NCBI GenBank assembly: GCA_014860665.1
Contig: JACZJI010000002.1
Span: 27,394-91,393 of the forward strand
DNA from: Bacteroidales bacterium
GTDB taxonomy: Bacteria; Bacteroidota; Bacteroidia; Bacteroidales; F082
Direction of reading: 5' to 3'
DNA: 64,000 nt
In this document: positions 7,389 to 16,897 of the stretch, in pieces
How the letters are laid out: each line of letters starts with the position of its first letter
Numbering within the stretch: position 1 is the stretch's first letter
Program-made: the position numbers and the translations under genes
The notes under the pieces: model-generated
The model's database searches: none
Seen by the model: the letters and a program-made list of their open reading frames with translations, nothing else
What the model was told of the DNA's origin: nothing

Positions 7389-9497
7389 ATGCACAACATT
7401 CTGGATACTCCCATAACTTACCTGAAAGGGGTTGGTCCTCACAGGGCGGAATTGTTTCTAAAAGAGTTTCAAATTCGCACCTATGGTGATCTGCTATACC
7501 ATTTCCCTTTCCGGTATGTCGACAAAAGCAAAGTCTACAAAGTAAAAGACATCACCACCGATTCCACTTATTTTCTACTGAAAGGGAAAATTTCGAATAT
7601 GGAAGTCATTGGTGAGAAGCGGGCTAAACATATTTCTGCATTGCTGACTGACGATTCTGGTTCTATAGAACTTCTTTGGTTCAGGGGTCTCCAATGGATT
7701 AAAAATCAGTTTTCACCCAACAAAGAATATCTGATTTTCGGGAAACCTTCCATTTTTCAAAACAGATTCAATTTTGTGCATCCTGAAGTGGAAGAAGTAA
7801 CACCAGAGCAGAACAACGACCTTGTCGGGAACCGGCTGGAAGGTATTTACAGCACTACCGACAAGCTGAAAAATGCAGGGCTGGGAAGCAAAGGAATTGC
7901 TAAATTGATGCGGGTTTTAATCAACATCACAAATCAGGAGTTCAGTGAGAACCTGCCGGATTATCTCGTCAAAAAACATCATTTAATCAGTCATAAAGAG
8001 GCGTTGATTAATATCCATTTCCCTGAAAAACCGGAAATGATTGATAAGGCCGTGAGGCGGCTGAAATTTGAAGAGTTGTTGTTTCTTCAGTTCGAGCTGC
8101 TGTTGCAGAAAATCGTGACCGCCGGGAAAATTCCGGGACATGTTTTTGAAAAAGTCGGCGACAGTTTCAATACCTTTTTCAATGAATATCTCCCATTTGA
8201 ACTGACTGGAGCACAAAAGAAAGTAATTCGGGAAATCAGAGCCGATATCAAAAGCGGAAAGCAGATGAACCGCCTCCTTCAGGGAGATGTGGGCAGCGGC
8301 AAAACACTGGTGGCTCTGATGAATATGCTTATTGCTATCGACAATGGTTTTCAGGCAGCCATGATGGCTCCTACCGAAATTCTGGCCAACCAGCATTACA
8401 ATACCCTGAAGAATTTCCTGAAAGACATGCCTGTTAAGGTGGAATTGCTCACAGGTTCCACTAAAACCAAACAGCGGAAAGAAATACACAACGGTCTTGA
8501 GGAACACACAGTAAATATTCTGGTCGGAACACATGCGCTTATCGAAGACACGGTAAATTTCGACAATCTGGGGTTGGTGGTCATCGACGAACAACACCGC
8601 TTTGGCGTAGCTCAGCGGGCTAAGCTTTGGAAGAAAAACACAATACCACCGCATGTTTTGGTAATGACAGCCACTCCTATTCCGCGAACTCTGGCCATGA
8701 CTCTTTATGGTAATCTGGATGTATCAATTATTGATGAATTACCTCCCGGACGTAAACCGATAAAAACTGTTCATTATTTCGATTCCAAACGACTCCGCGT
8801 CATCGGATTTATGCGCGAACAAATCAAACAGGGCCGTCAGATCTATGTGGTTTATCCTCTGATCAAGGAATCGGAAAAGTTGGATTTGAAAAACCTGGAA
8901 GACGGTATCGAAAATATGCGAAGGGACTTTCCGCTTCCCGATTATCAAATCAGCGTGGTACACGGACAGCTGTCTTCGGAAGACAAGGAATTTGAAATGA
9001 AACGCTTCATCGAAGGCAAAACGGACATTATGATCTCCACCACTGTGATCGAAGTAGGCGTGGATGTTCCCAATGCTTCGGTGATGGTGATCGAAAATGC
9101 AGAGCGTTTCGGACTGTCGCAGCTGCACCAGCTTCGCGGACGCGTGGGACGCGGCAGCGACCAGTCGTGGTGCATCCTGATGTCGGGAAACAAACTTTCC
9201 AATGAAGGGCGGAAAAGATTGGAAATTATGGTAGATACCAACGATGGTTTCCGCATTGCCGAAGAAGATCTGAAACTTCGCGGTCCGGGTGATTTGCAGG
9301 GAACACAGCAATCCGGTATGCTAGATTTCCATATTGCCAATCTGGCCAAAGACGGCGATCTGATTGCCTTTACAAGACAAATTGCCATTTCCGTTCTGGA
9401 AGAAGACCCAAGATTGCAAAAAGAAGAAAACAGATTATTGCTACACGAAATGCGGCTGCGGCTGAAAGGAAAAACCGACTGGGCGAGGATTTCCTGA
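7389..9497 (+). CDS. recG: ATP-dependent DNA helicase RecG
   Basis: Encodes 702 residues from the ATG at 7389, where MHNILDTPITYLKGVGPHRA matches the usual RecG start. A frame-compatible ATG at 7323 lies in low-complexity sequence at the IS junction and adds an unlikely 22-residue extension. An N-terminal OB-fold wedge domain is followed by SF2 helicase motifs: Walker A GDVGSGKT, motif II DEQHRFG, motif III TATPIPRTLAMT and motif VI QLRGRVGRG. RecG reverses stalled replication forks and processes Holliday junctions and R-loops. The family length is about 690-700. The IS ends about 75 bp upstream and may carry or interrupt the original promoter. Confidence 0.96.
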   Translation: MHNILDTPITYLKGVGPHRAELFLKEFQIRTYGDLLYHFPFRYVDKSKVYKVKDITTDSTYFLLKGKISNMEVIGEKRAKHISALLTDDSGSIELLWFRGLQWIKNQFSPNKEYLIFGKPSIFQNRFNFVHPEVEEVTPEQNNDLVGNRLEGIYSTTDKLKNAGLGSKGIAKLMRVLINITNQEFSENLPDYLVKKHHLISHKEALINIHFPEKPEMIDKAVRRLKFEELLFLQFELLLQKIVTAGKIPGHVFEKVGDSFNTFFNEYLPFELTGAQKKVIREIRADIKSGKQMNRLLQGDVGSGKTLVALMNMLIAIDNGFQAAMMAPTEILANQHYNTLKNFLKDMPVKVELLTGSTKTKQRKEIHNGLEEHTVNILVGTHALIEDTVNFDNLGLVVIDEQHRFGVAQRAKLWKKNTIPPHVLVMTATPIPRTLAMTLYGNLDVSIIDELPPGRKPIKTVHYFDSKRLRVIGFMREQIKQGRQIYVVYPLIKESEKLDLKNLEDGIENMRRDFPLPDYQISVVHGQLSSEDKEFEMKRFIEGKTDIMISTTVIEVGVDVPNASVMVIENAERFGLSQLHQLRGRVGRGSDQSWCILMSGNKLSNEGRKRLEIMVDTNDGFRIAEEDLKLRGPGDLQGTQQSGMLDFHIANLAKDGDLIAFTRQIAISVLEEDPRLQKEENRLLLHEMRLRLKGKTDWARIS

Positions 9498-9556
9498 GTT
9501 AAAGATCTTTCAGGTTTTTCAGCAATCGGAAAGAACAAACCACAACAGATTTTTTC

Positions 9557-9564
9557 TATATTTG
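9557..9564 (+). promoter_or_regulatory. Candidate -7 box (TATATTTG) for the small exported protein
   Basis: TATATTTG fits the Bacteroidota -7 consensus TAnnTTTG and lies 37 bp before the ATG at 9602. No clear -33 TTTG was found at the expected spacing. Confidence 0.4.
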
Positions 9565-9601
9565 GACTGACATTCAATTAAAAACCCTAAACATTACCGA
9601 C

Positions 9602-9970
9602 ATGAACACCATGAAAAAGTTTTATCTACTTGCCTTCGTGCTGCTGTTTTCATTTTCCGGCTTTCAACTAACAGCTGCAAATTCATCACAAAAGGAGTCA
9701 AAGAAATCTGTAAAAATCGTAGCCCTAAAATTCAACACAGCCGACCAACTTGCAAACATTTCCTGGGAAATGATCCACCATTTTTTTGATGGAACAGCAC
9801 CGGAAGAAAACATTGAAATCAAGATACAATATACCGGTTCAAACCACCCTAAAGATGCGTCGAAGCAATCTTTCTCAATAGACTCCAAGGGTAAAATGTC
9901 TGGTATAGACGGGATGATCAGCGATCTGAAAAAGACGATAACCTCGTTGCAGGAGTTCGTTAAGAAATAA
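9602..9970 (+). CDS. Small exported protein of unknown function
   Basis: Encodes 122 residues. The N-terminal signal peptide (MKKFYLLAFVLLFSFSGFQL.., cleavage probably after TAA) is followed by a Lys- and Asp-rich soluble domain of about 95 residues with no motif I recognise. The second ATG (9611, MKKF) is an equally good start. It has its own candidate promoter and follows recG by 104 bp, so it is not clearly part of an operon. Coding status rests on the signal peptide and uninterrupted frame. It is probably periplasmic or surface-exposed. Confidence 0.65.
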   Translation: MNTMKKFYLLAFVLLFSFSGFQLTAANSSQKESKKSVKIVALKFNTADQLANISWEMIHHFFDGTAPEENIEIKIQYTGSNHPKDASKQSFSIDSKGKMSGIDGMISDLKKTITSLQEFVKK

Positions 9971-10111
9971 GTCTGTCCGGGATAACAATTGCCGGAGTCG
10001 GGATGACTCTTGCCAGACTGTTGTTATCTCCCGCCCAACGGTAGATTACAATTTCCAGGGTGTAGTTAATCTTTGCCCAGCTATAGATGACTTATGCCCA
10101 CAGGGCAATCT

Positions 10112-10312
10112 TTAACTATCGCCGGGCAAGGATCATCTATAGCACGGCAGGAACCATCTATAGCGCAGCAGGAGCCATCTATTGCGCGGCAGGAACCATC
10201 TATAGCGCAGCAGGAACCATCTAAAGCGCGGCAGGAACCATCTAAAGGCCAGCAGGAATCATCTATAGCATGGCAGAGACCGTCTATACCAGGGCAAGCA
10301 ATGACTATCAAA
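10112..10312. repeat. 21-bp minisatellite, about eight clear copies
   Basis: The unit is about 21 bp with core CAGGAACCATCTATAGCGC. About eight good copies lie between about 10133 and 10300, with degenerate copies on both sides reaching back toward 9980. Because 21 is a multiple of three, long frames stay open on both strands (heptapeptides such as QEPSIAR or DGSCRAI), but neither has a credible start context, signal or domain. I treat it as non-coding repeat DNA filling the 400-bp gap between the small exported protein and the barrel genes. Confidence 0.85.
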
Positions 10313-10368
10313 ATTCAGTAAACAAACATCGAGATCAGTTCCTTTCCTTTTGCGAAAAGACAGGCGTT

Positions 10369-11058
10369 TTATTTCTTTTCTTTCCTGCCTCCCAGCAGCC
10401 GGTAGCTCACCGTTACGAGCAGGTTTGTATAATAATGCCGCGCCCGGAGGGTTCCTGATCCCACATCCGTTGTAATCTTCTGAAATGCTATTTCCTCCAT
10501 ATACCAGTTTAAATTCCGGTTCAGAAGAATTCCCAATCGTAAGCGATCACCCAACTGGCGTGAATAGCCTACGTGAGCACCCCAGAAATAATTATTATAC
10601 CAAAGGAATCCTGAACCATAAACTATAAGAGTATTGTACATCAGACTGAAATTCGAAGACAATCCCAAACTAATTGTAGAGAGGTGCCTTCTGTCGGGAG
10701 ACCACAGCAGACTTATTGGGATTTCTATTGCCTGTTCTGCATGCCATTTGGTTTCCAATGACCCTCCTGTAACATTCAGCGTGGCGCCCGGGGAATGTGA
10801 AAAGGTATAACCTAATCCGGTAGCCAGTCCAAACCGCGGAGAAATGAAATACTCTATGTCGAGTCCGCCCTGAAAACTATATCCGTAAGCTGCAGAACTG
10901 GAATAACCATCAACATAGGTATATTGGGGAACGAGAAATAAAGATTCCGACATGGTTTCGTACGCACCACCAACCCCACCGGTAATATAGGCCGACCATT
11001 GTGCGGATGCCCAAAACGGGAAAAGCAAGAAAGTTAACATGATAAATATCCTTTTCAT
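10369..11058 (-). CDS. Outer-membrane beta-barrel protein (single domain)
   Basis: Encodes 229 residues. The signal peptide (MLTFLLFPFWASAQ) precedes a barrel-like sequence with alternating hydrophobic strands and Gly/aromatic turns: FQGGLDIEYFISPRFGLATG, IPISLLWSPDRRHLSTISLG, LLVTVSYRLLGG. It is clearly homologous to both halves of the adjacent upstream gene, sharing IxFxSPRFGLxTG and LLWxPxxxHxS. It starts 12 bp after that gene's stop, so the two form an operon. It resembles small porin-type barrels of Bacteroidota (outer_membrane beta-barrel families), but I cannot name a substrate or partner. Confidence 0.8.
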   Translation of the reverse strand: MKRIFIMLTFLLFPFWASAQWSAYITGGVGGAYETMSESLFLVPQYTYVDGYSSSAAYGYSFQGGLDIEYFISPRFGLATGLGYTFSHSPGATLNVTGGSLETKWHAEQAIEIPISLLWSPDRRHLSTISLGLSSNFSLMYNTLIVYGSGFLWYNNYFWGAHVGYSRQLGDRLRLGILLNRNLNWYMEEIAFQKITTDVGSGTLRARHYYTNLLVTVSYRLLGGRKEKK

Positions 11059-11070
11059 AATGTTCGGTTT

Positions 11071-12468
11071 TTAGTCGTTCGAAGTTTTGGAAAGACTCTT
11101 CTTACTTTCGTTTTTGCTGCCAAACAGACGGTAGCCCACCGTTAACTGCATGGTGCTGAAATAATATTTGGAAACCGCTGTGCTATACGGTGTCCCCCCC
11201 GGATAAGAGCTTTTTACGATATCTTCCTTCATGTAATAATTTAAATCCCAGGTCAGCAACGCCCCCACCCGGAAGTGTTTTCCCAGCTTTCGTGAATATC
11301 CGATGTGGGTCTCCCAGAAAAACGGATTGTGCCACCAAACATCAGTTCCGGCAAGGTTGAAAGTATTATTCAGGAGACCAAAATTGGCAGATACTCCCAG
11401 CTTTATCATGGAACTGTGCCTTTTCCCGGGCAGCCAAAGCAGGGACAAGGGAATCTGTATGGCTTCCGAGTGAAACTTAAATTTCAAAAATCCACCCAGT
11501 CCGAAAATGTCGGCTTCCCCGGGAATACGGGCATAAACGTAAGAAATACCCGAGGCCAGCCCAAACCGGGGAACAAAATGATACTCCACATCAAGTCCGG
11601 CATGAAATGAATAACCTGGACTATTATATCCTATATTATTCCTTTTACCACTACTGCCCGGCGTATAATAATCGGTTTCAATATTCTGTTCGTTGGCAAT
11701 GCCACCCGTCCAGGTAACATATACCGACCACTTCTCTTTAGCTAAGGAAGACCACTTCATTAACTGCTGTTTTTTTAAAAGCGGATCTTTTTTCTTTCTT
11801 TTTTTGTTTGCAAACAATTGATAATTCATTGTAACCTGGGCACTGTAAAAATGGCGTTCGTGCAGAACGTTACTGGGGCCAAAAGATGTAGTAAGATTGT
11901 AGTGTGTCGTTCGGCAATACCAGTTTATGTCCCGGTTCATTGAAATACCCGCTTCGAATCGCTTTCCAACCCGGTAATAATAACCCATGACGAGAGTGGT
12001 ATAAAAAGGAATATAATCATCAATTATTTCGGCGCCCCAGTGTTTATAAGGCATTAAATTTATATTAGAGGCCAGTCCGAAACTGAATATAGAATGGTGC
12101 GACTTCCCCGGAGACCACAACAGATAAAAAGGGATTTTAATTGATTTCGACGGCCTTATCCTTGACACGTATGAAAGACCCAAATCCAAATTGTCGTCAT
12201 TTTTTGCCTGGCCATACTGGTATAACAGTCCGGTTCCAATTCCAAAGCGGGGAGAAATAAAATACTGTGCCTTCATGCCACCCTGGAAAGAATATCCTGC
12301 ATATGCTTTTGTGAATCCCCGTAATTCTGCCTGTGTGGGAGTCATTCGAATCATTTCCTTTACTACTTCAAGACCGGGGCCCGCTCCGGCAGTGAGCTGA
12401 AATGACCACTGCGCTTTAGCAAAGAAAGGAAGCATCAATAAACTAAGAATAGTAATCGTCTTTTTCAT
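11071..12468 (-). CDS. Duplicated outer-membrane beta-barrel protein (two fused copies)
   Basis: Encodes 465 residues. The signal peptide (ILSLLMLPFFAKAQ) is followed by two tandem copies of the roughly 220-residue barrel domain found singly in the downstream gene. Copy one covers about residues 20-225 (MKAQYFISPRFGIGTG, IPFYLLWSPGKSHHS). A basic linker with KKRKKKDPLLKKQQ is followed by copy two, about residues 243-455 (GLDVEYHFVPRFGLASG, IPLSLLWLPGKRHSS). The linker and second start look like a former gene junction in which the signal peptide was lost. The fused product could be a larger barrel or two linked barrels; no function is assigned. Confidence 0.8.
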   Translation of the reverse strand: MKKTITILSLLMLPFFAKAQWSFQLTAGAGPGLEVVKEMIRMTPTQAELRGFTKAYAGYSFQGGMKAQYFISPRFGIGTGLLYQYGQAKNDDNLDLGLSYVSRIRPSKSIKIPFYLLWSPGKSHHSIFSFGLASNINLMPYKHWGAEIIDDYIPFYTTLVMGYYYRVGKRFEAGISMNRDINWYCRTTHYNLTTSFGPSNVLHERHFYSAQVTMNYQLFANKKRKKKDPLLKKQQLMKWSSLAKEKWSVYVTWTGGIANEQNIETDYYTPGSSGKRNNIGYNSPGYSFHAGLDVEYHFVPRFGLASGISYVYARIPGEADIFGLGGFLKFKFHSEAIQIPLSLLWLPGKRHSSMIKLGVSANFGLLNNTFNLAGTDVWWHNPFFWETHIGYSRKLGKHFRVGALLTWDLNYYMKEDIVKSSYPGGTPYSTAVSKYYFSTMQLTVGYRLFGSKNESKKSLSKTSND

Positions 12469-12700
12469 AATTGTCGATTTTCAGTAAATCAATAAAATCC
12501 TTGGGATCGAAAAGGGTCGGAAGGATCTTTCAATTTTGGTTTTGGTCATGCAAAGAAAAAAAAAAAAAAACGAATAACCCAAATTTTCAGTTAATTAATT
12601 CAGCATCTTCAGGTCATACCACCATTCTCATCCATTTTTTTGTTCTCGCCAGTCTCTGTCTTGTGAACCTGCAGTAACACAGATCATCTTTCATTTTGAT

Positions 12701-12708
12701 TACTTTTG
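12701..12708 (+). promoter_or_regulatory. Candidate -7 box (TACTTTTG) of polA
   Basis: TACTTTTG matches TAnnTTTG and ends 18 bp before the polA ATG, leaving a very short leader. No clear TTTG -33 element is seen 19-21 bp upstream. Confidence 0.4.
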
Positions 12709-12726
12709 TTTTTTAATGTTAATGTT

Positions 12727-15504
12727 ATGCCCGAACAAAAGAAACTCTTCCTGCTGGATGCTATGGCGCTTATTTACCGCGCCTTCTTTGCCATGAGTCG
12801 CAATCCGCAGATCAATTCCAAAGGACAAAATACTTCTGCCATTCTGGGATTTGCCAACACCTTGCTGGAAATCCTGAAAAAGGAGAAGCCTACCCATATT
12901 GCCGTAGCTTTTGACACTATGGCCCCAACGCAACGTCATGAAGATTTTGCCGAATACAAGGCCAACCGCGAGAAAATACCTGAAGACCTTGCCGCTTCCA
13001 TTCCTTACGTGATGGAACTCATCAGGGGGATGAACATTCCTGTAATTTTCAGGGAAGGTTATGAAGCAGATGACATCATTGGAACTCTTGCAAAGAAAGC
13101 GGAAAAGGAAGGGTTCAACACTTATATGATGACCCCCGACAAAGACTTCGGGCAGTTGGTTTCCAACCATATTTTTCTTTACAAACCGGCACGGAGCGGC
13201 GAAAAACCAGAAGTCATGGGCGTGAAGGAAGTTTGTGAGAAGTACTCCATTGAGACTCCCGAACAGTTTATTGATATTTTAGGTCTTTGGGGCGATGCCG
13301 TAGATAACATTCCCGGTGTACCGGGAGTGGGCGAAAAAACCGCTGCCAAACTGATTTCGGAATTCGGTTCCATAGAAAACCTGCTTCAAAACACCGACAA
13401 GTTGAAGGGAAAACTCAAAGAGAATCTCGAACAATTCTCCGACCAGGCGCTCCAGTCCAAAAAACTGGCCACCATTTTGCTGGATGTCCCGGTTGAATTC
13501 GATGAGGAAGATTTGCGCGTCATACCTCCCAACGCGGAAGCATTGAAAAAACTTTTTGATGAGTTAGAATTCAGAACATTTGCCAAAAGGTTTTTTACTC
13601 AGCTTTCGCTGGAAAATAACCAACCTGATGAATCCGGCCTGGAACTGAACTTCACTATAGAAACACCTCAGGCAGAAGAAACATCAAGCTTAAAAGACAT
13701 CAACAATACTGCACACCAGTATCATTACATTGATACGCCGGAAAAAGCGAAGGAACTGGCTGCAAAACTGTCCAAACAAAAATCATTTTGTTTTGATACA
13801 GAAACCACCGGAATTGATCCCAGCACGGCGGAACTGGTCGGAATGTCTTTCTCTTTTAAACCGAATGAAGCCTATTACATTCCCATCCCCGAAACCTACA
13901 ATGATGCTGTTAAAACCGTTGCCATTTTTAAGGATGTGATGGAAAATGAAAACATCGAAAAGACAGGCCAGAATATCAAATTCGATATTTCCATGCTTCA
14001 ATGGTACGATGTGGAAGTCAAAGGCAAGTTTTTCGACACCATGATTGCCCATTATCTTTTGGAACCCGACCAGCGGCACAACATGGATTATCTGGCTGAA
14101 AAATATTTGAATTACAGCCCGGTTCCCATCGAAAACCTGATTGGGAAAAAAGGAGTTAAGCAACTTAGCATGCGTACCGTGGAAGCCGATCTAATCAAAG
14201 AATATGCAGCAGAAGACGCAGACATCACCTGGCAACTCAAACAGGTACTGGAGCCATTGCTTAAGGAAACGGAAACCATGAAACTCTTTGAAGAAACAGA
14301 AATGCCCCTGGTTCCGGTGTTGGCTGCCATGGAAACAGAGGGCGTGAAGCTGGATATTCCCGTCCTGAAGGAATTCGGTGATTTGCTTGAAAAAGAAATT
14401 GCTGATCTGATAAAAGAAATCTGGGATCTGGCAGGTGAAGAATTCAATATTTCTTCACCCAAGCAGCTCGGCGAAATTCTTTTTGATAAGTTGCAAATAT
14501 CCGACAAACCGAAAAAGACTAAAACCGGCCAATATTCCACAGGGGAAGATGTGCTGGTGAAATTGTCTTTTCGTCATCCCATCGTGGAAAAAATCCTGGA
14601 ATACCGGTCTCTTACCAAATTAAAATCCACTTATGTTGACAGCCTTCCTTTATTGGTAAACCCAAGAGACGGCCGCATCCATACATCTTACAACCAGGCT
14701 GTGGCTGCCACCGGTCGATTAAGTTCCAACAATCCGAACCTGCAAAATATTCCCATCCGCACCGAACGAGGACGGGAAATTCGCAAAGCATTTATTGCGC
14801 GCAATAGCGATTACACGTTGCTGGCGGCAGACTATTCACAGATTGAGTTGCGCATCATTGCCCATCTGAGTAAAGATTACAACATGATGGAAGCCTTCAG
14901 AAAAGGAATGGACATTCACACTGCAACCGCTTCAAGAGTTTACGGCCTTCCTCCTCATGAAATTTCCAAAGAGATGCGCCGCCGCGCCAAGACCGTCAAT
15001 TTTGGGATTATTTATGGGATTTCTGCTTTCGGTTTATCGGAACGGCTGGGCATTTCCCGAAGGGAAGCTGCTGAAATCATCCAAAGCTATTTTGAAAAAT
15101 ATCCGGGCATTGATGCATACATGAAAAACACCATCGAATCTGCTAAAGCAACCGGTTACGTTGAGACTATCCTGGGACGGCGACGTTACATCAACGACAT
15201 TAATTCCGGCAATGCCGTTGTTCGCGGTTATGCCGAACGAAATGCCATCAATGCGCCCATTCAGGGCTCTTCGGCTGATATGATCAAAGTAGCCATGATT
15301 AACATCTTCAAAGAGCTTAAAAAGCAAAAACTAAAAAGTAAGATGATTCTTCAGGTACACGACGAACTTGTTTTCGACGTTCATAAAGACGAAATCGAAA
15401 CAGTAAAAAGCATTGTCGAAGACAAGATGAAACATGCAATGGAGCTTGATGTTCCAATCGAAGTGGATATGAATACCGGCAGTAACTGGCTGGAGGCGCA
15501 TTAA
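12727..15504 (+). CDS. polA: DNA polymerase I
   Basis: Encodes 925 residues from the ATG at 12727 (MPEQKKLFLLDAMALIYRAF); a TTG seven codons upstream is not needed. It has three domains. The first is a 5'-3' exonuclease (about residues 5-290; GYEADDIIGTLA, TPDKDFGQLV, GVPGVGEKTAAKLI). The second is a 3'-5' exonuclease with all motifs visible (FDTETTGIDP, GQNIKFDISM, YAAEDADIT), so proofreading should be active. The third is the polymerase (DYSQIELRIIAHLS, RRRAKTVNFGIIYG, QVHDELVFDV). It functions in Okazaki fragment processing and repair synthesis. The length is normal, and the gene is monocistronic by spacing. Confidence 0.97.
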   Translation: MPEQKKLFLLDAMALIYRAFFAMSRNPQINSKGQNTSAILGFANTLLEILKKEKPTHIAVAFDTMAPTQRHEDFAEYKANREKIPEDLAASIPYVMELIRGMNIPVIFREGYEADDIIGTLAKKAEKEGFNTYMMTPDKDFGQLVSNHIFLYKPARSGEKPEVMGVKEVCEKYSIETPEQFIDILGLWGDAVDNIPGVPGVGEKTAAKLISEFGSIENLLQNTDKLKGKLKENLEQFSDQALQSKKLATILLDVPVEFDEEDLRVIPPNAEALKKLFDELEFRTFAKRFFTQLSLENNQPDESGLELNFTIETPQAEETSSLKDINNTAHQYHYIDTPEKAKELAAKLSKQKSFCFDTETTGIDPSTAELVGMSFSFKPNEAYYIPIPETYNDAVKTVAIFKDVMENENIEKTGQNIKFDISMLQWYDVEVKGKFFDTMIAHYLLEPDQRHNMDYLAEKYLNYSPVPIENLIGKKGVKQLSMRTVEADLIKEYAAEDADITWQLKQVLEPLLKETETMKLFEETEMPLVPVLAAMETEGVKLDIPVLKEFGDLLEKEIADLIKEIWDLAGEEFNISSPKQLGEILFDKLQISDKPKKTKTGQYSTGEDVLVKLSFRHPIVEKILEYRSLTKLKSTYVDSLPLLVNPRDGRIHTSYNQAVAATGRLSSNNPNLQNIPIRTERGREIRKAFIARNSDYTLLAADYSQIELRIIAHLSKDYNMMEAFRKGMDIHTATASRVYGLPPHEISKEMRRRAKTVNFGIIYGISAFGLSERLGISRREAAEIIQSYFEKYPGIDAYMKNTIESAKATGYVETILGRRRYINDINSGNAVVRGYAERNAINAPIQGSSADMIKVAMINIFKELKKQKLKSKMILQVHDELVFDVHKDEIETVKSIVEDKMKHAMELDVPIEVDMNTGSNWLEAH

Positions 15505-15608
15505 AAACCAATAGTCATAAATTTGCCTGACTATTTCCCTCAGAAAATTAATTTTTAGTTAAACCTCTTTTCTGATCGCGATTATGAACGGAGTTATCCG
15601 ACATTCTT

Positions 15609-15616
15609 TAATTTTG
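15609..15616 (+). promoter_or_regulatory. Candidate -7 box (TAATTTTG) of the M16 peptidase operon
   Basis: TAATTTTG fits TAnnTTTG, 42 bp upstream of the first M16 gene. The -33 region lacks an obvious TTTG. Confidence 0.4.
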
Positions 15617-15658
15617 CATCTAATTTAAAACACTGAGACACCGGAAAGGACACGATAT

Positions 15659-16897
15659 ATGTTGCATTTTGAAAGATTTACTTTAGAGAACGGCTTGCGG
15701 GTTTTGGTCCATCATGATAAAAATACACCCATGGTGGCCGTAAATATTCTGTACCAGGTGGGATCACGTGACGAAAGTCCGGATAAAACAGGATTTGCCC
15801 ATTTGTTTGAACATCTGATGTTCGGTGGCTCTGTAAATATTCCCAACTACGACAGTCCGCTTCAGTATGCAGGAGGTGATAATAATGCTTTTACCAACAA
15901 CGATTTCACCAATTACTATTTGACCATCCCGAAAAACAATCTGGAAACAGCTTTTTGGTTGGAGTCTGACAGGATGCTGTCGCTGGCTTTCAGCGAAAAA
16001 AGTCTGGATGTCCAGCGTCAGGTGGTGATTGAAGAATTCAAACAAAGCTATCTGAATCAGCCTTACGGCGATGTTTACCTTTTATTGAAACCGTTGGCTT
16101 ACAAAGTACATCCCTATCAGTGGAATACCATCGGGAAGGACATCCAACACATTGAGATTGCCGAAATGCAGGATGTTCGAAGTTTCTACAACAAATATTA
16201 CAATCCGAACAATGCCATTCTTTGCGTAGCAGGCAATGTGGAGCTTGACGAAATAAAGGTTTTGGCCGAGAAATGGTTCGGCCCAATTCCTTCCGGAGAA
16301 GAAATTTACCATGAATATCCGCAGGAACCATTACAGACTGAAACACGGAGGCTTGAAGTGGAAAGACCGGTTCCGCAAAACGCTTTTTACATGGCCTGGC
16401 GCATGCCCAAGAGAACAGAGAAAGGATATTATACCTGCGATCTGATCAGTGATATTTTATCTACAGGAAATTCATCCAGACTATATCAAAAACTGGTGAA
16501 AGAAAACCAATGGCTATCGGAAGTACAGGCATACATTACCGGTGACCTGGATGGTGGAATGCTTGTCGTAAGTGGGAAACTTTACAATTCCACGCCTTTC
16601 GAAACCATCGAAAAAGCTGTGGTGGAAGAAATGGAAAAGTTGATGAACGAACCCGTTGGAGAAGAAGAACTTCAAAAAGTAAAAAACAAAGCAGAAGCAA
16701 ATCTGGTTTTCTCAGAAATTTCTGTTTTGGGAAAAGCAATGGGATTGTGCTATTTTGAAATGCTGGGCGATGCAGGCTTGTTTAATGAAGAAGCTGGAAA
16801 ATACAGTTCCGTAACAGCTCAGGATATTCAAAATGCCGTAAAGGAATTCTTTACGGAAGACAAAATGAACATTTTAAATTACAAAGCAAAAAAGTAA
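15659..16897 (+). CDS. M16-family zinc peptidase, catalytic subunit
   Basis: Encodes 412 residues. The inverted zinc motif HxxEH is present (H48-L-F-E51-H52) in the usual context GFAHLFEHLMFGG, followed downstream by the third zinc ligand Glu in the expected region (QVVIEEFKQ). No signal peptide is evident, so it is probably cytoplasmic or exported by another route. Bacterial M16 pairs of this length work as heterodimers like the mitochondrial processing peptidase, one subunit carrying the metal site and the other binding substrate. The stop overlaps the start of the second subunit by one base, so they are coupled. Confidence 0.92.
   Translation: MLHFERFTLENGLRVLVHHDKNTPMVAVNILYQVGSRDESPDKTGFAHLFEHLMFGGSVNIPNYDSPLQYAGGDNNAFTNNDFTNYYLTIPKNNLETAFWLESDRMLSLAFSEKSLDVQRQVVIEEFKQSYLNQPYGDVYLLLKPLAYKVHPYQWNTIGKDIQHIEIAEMQDVRSFYNKYYNPNNAILCVAGNVELDEIKVLAEKWFGPIPSGEEIYHEYPQEPLQTETRRLEVERPVPQNAFYMAWRMPKRTEKGYYTCDLISDILSTGNSSRLYQKLVKENQWLSEVQAYITGDLDGGMLVVSGKLYNSTPFETIEKAVVEEMEKLMNEPVGEEELQKVKNKAEANLVFSEISVLGKAMGLCYFEMLGDAGLFNEEAGKYSSVTAQDIQNAVKEFFTEDKMNILNYKAKK

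Noticed and set aside
8945..9577. A 210-residue antisense frame over recG
   Set aside because: Shadow frame of a well-recognised gene with no promoter, signal or motif of its own.
10081..10321. Two roughly 75-residue open frames on opposite strands
   Set aside because: They come from the 21-bp minisatellite, which keeps frames open; there is no signal, start context or domain.
15512..15536. Hairpin AATAGTCA/TGACTATT after polA
   Set aside because: Short AT-rich stem without a T-tract; too weak to call a terminator.
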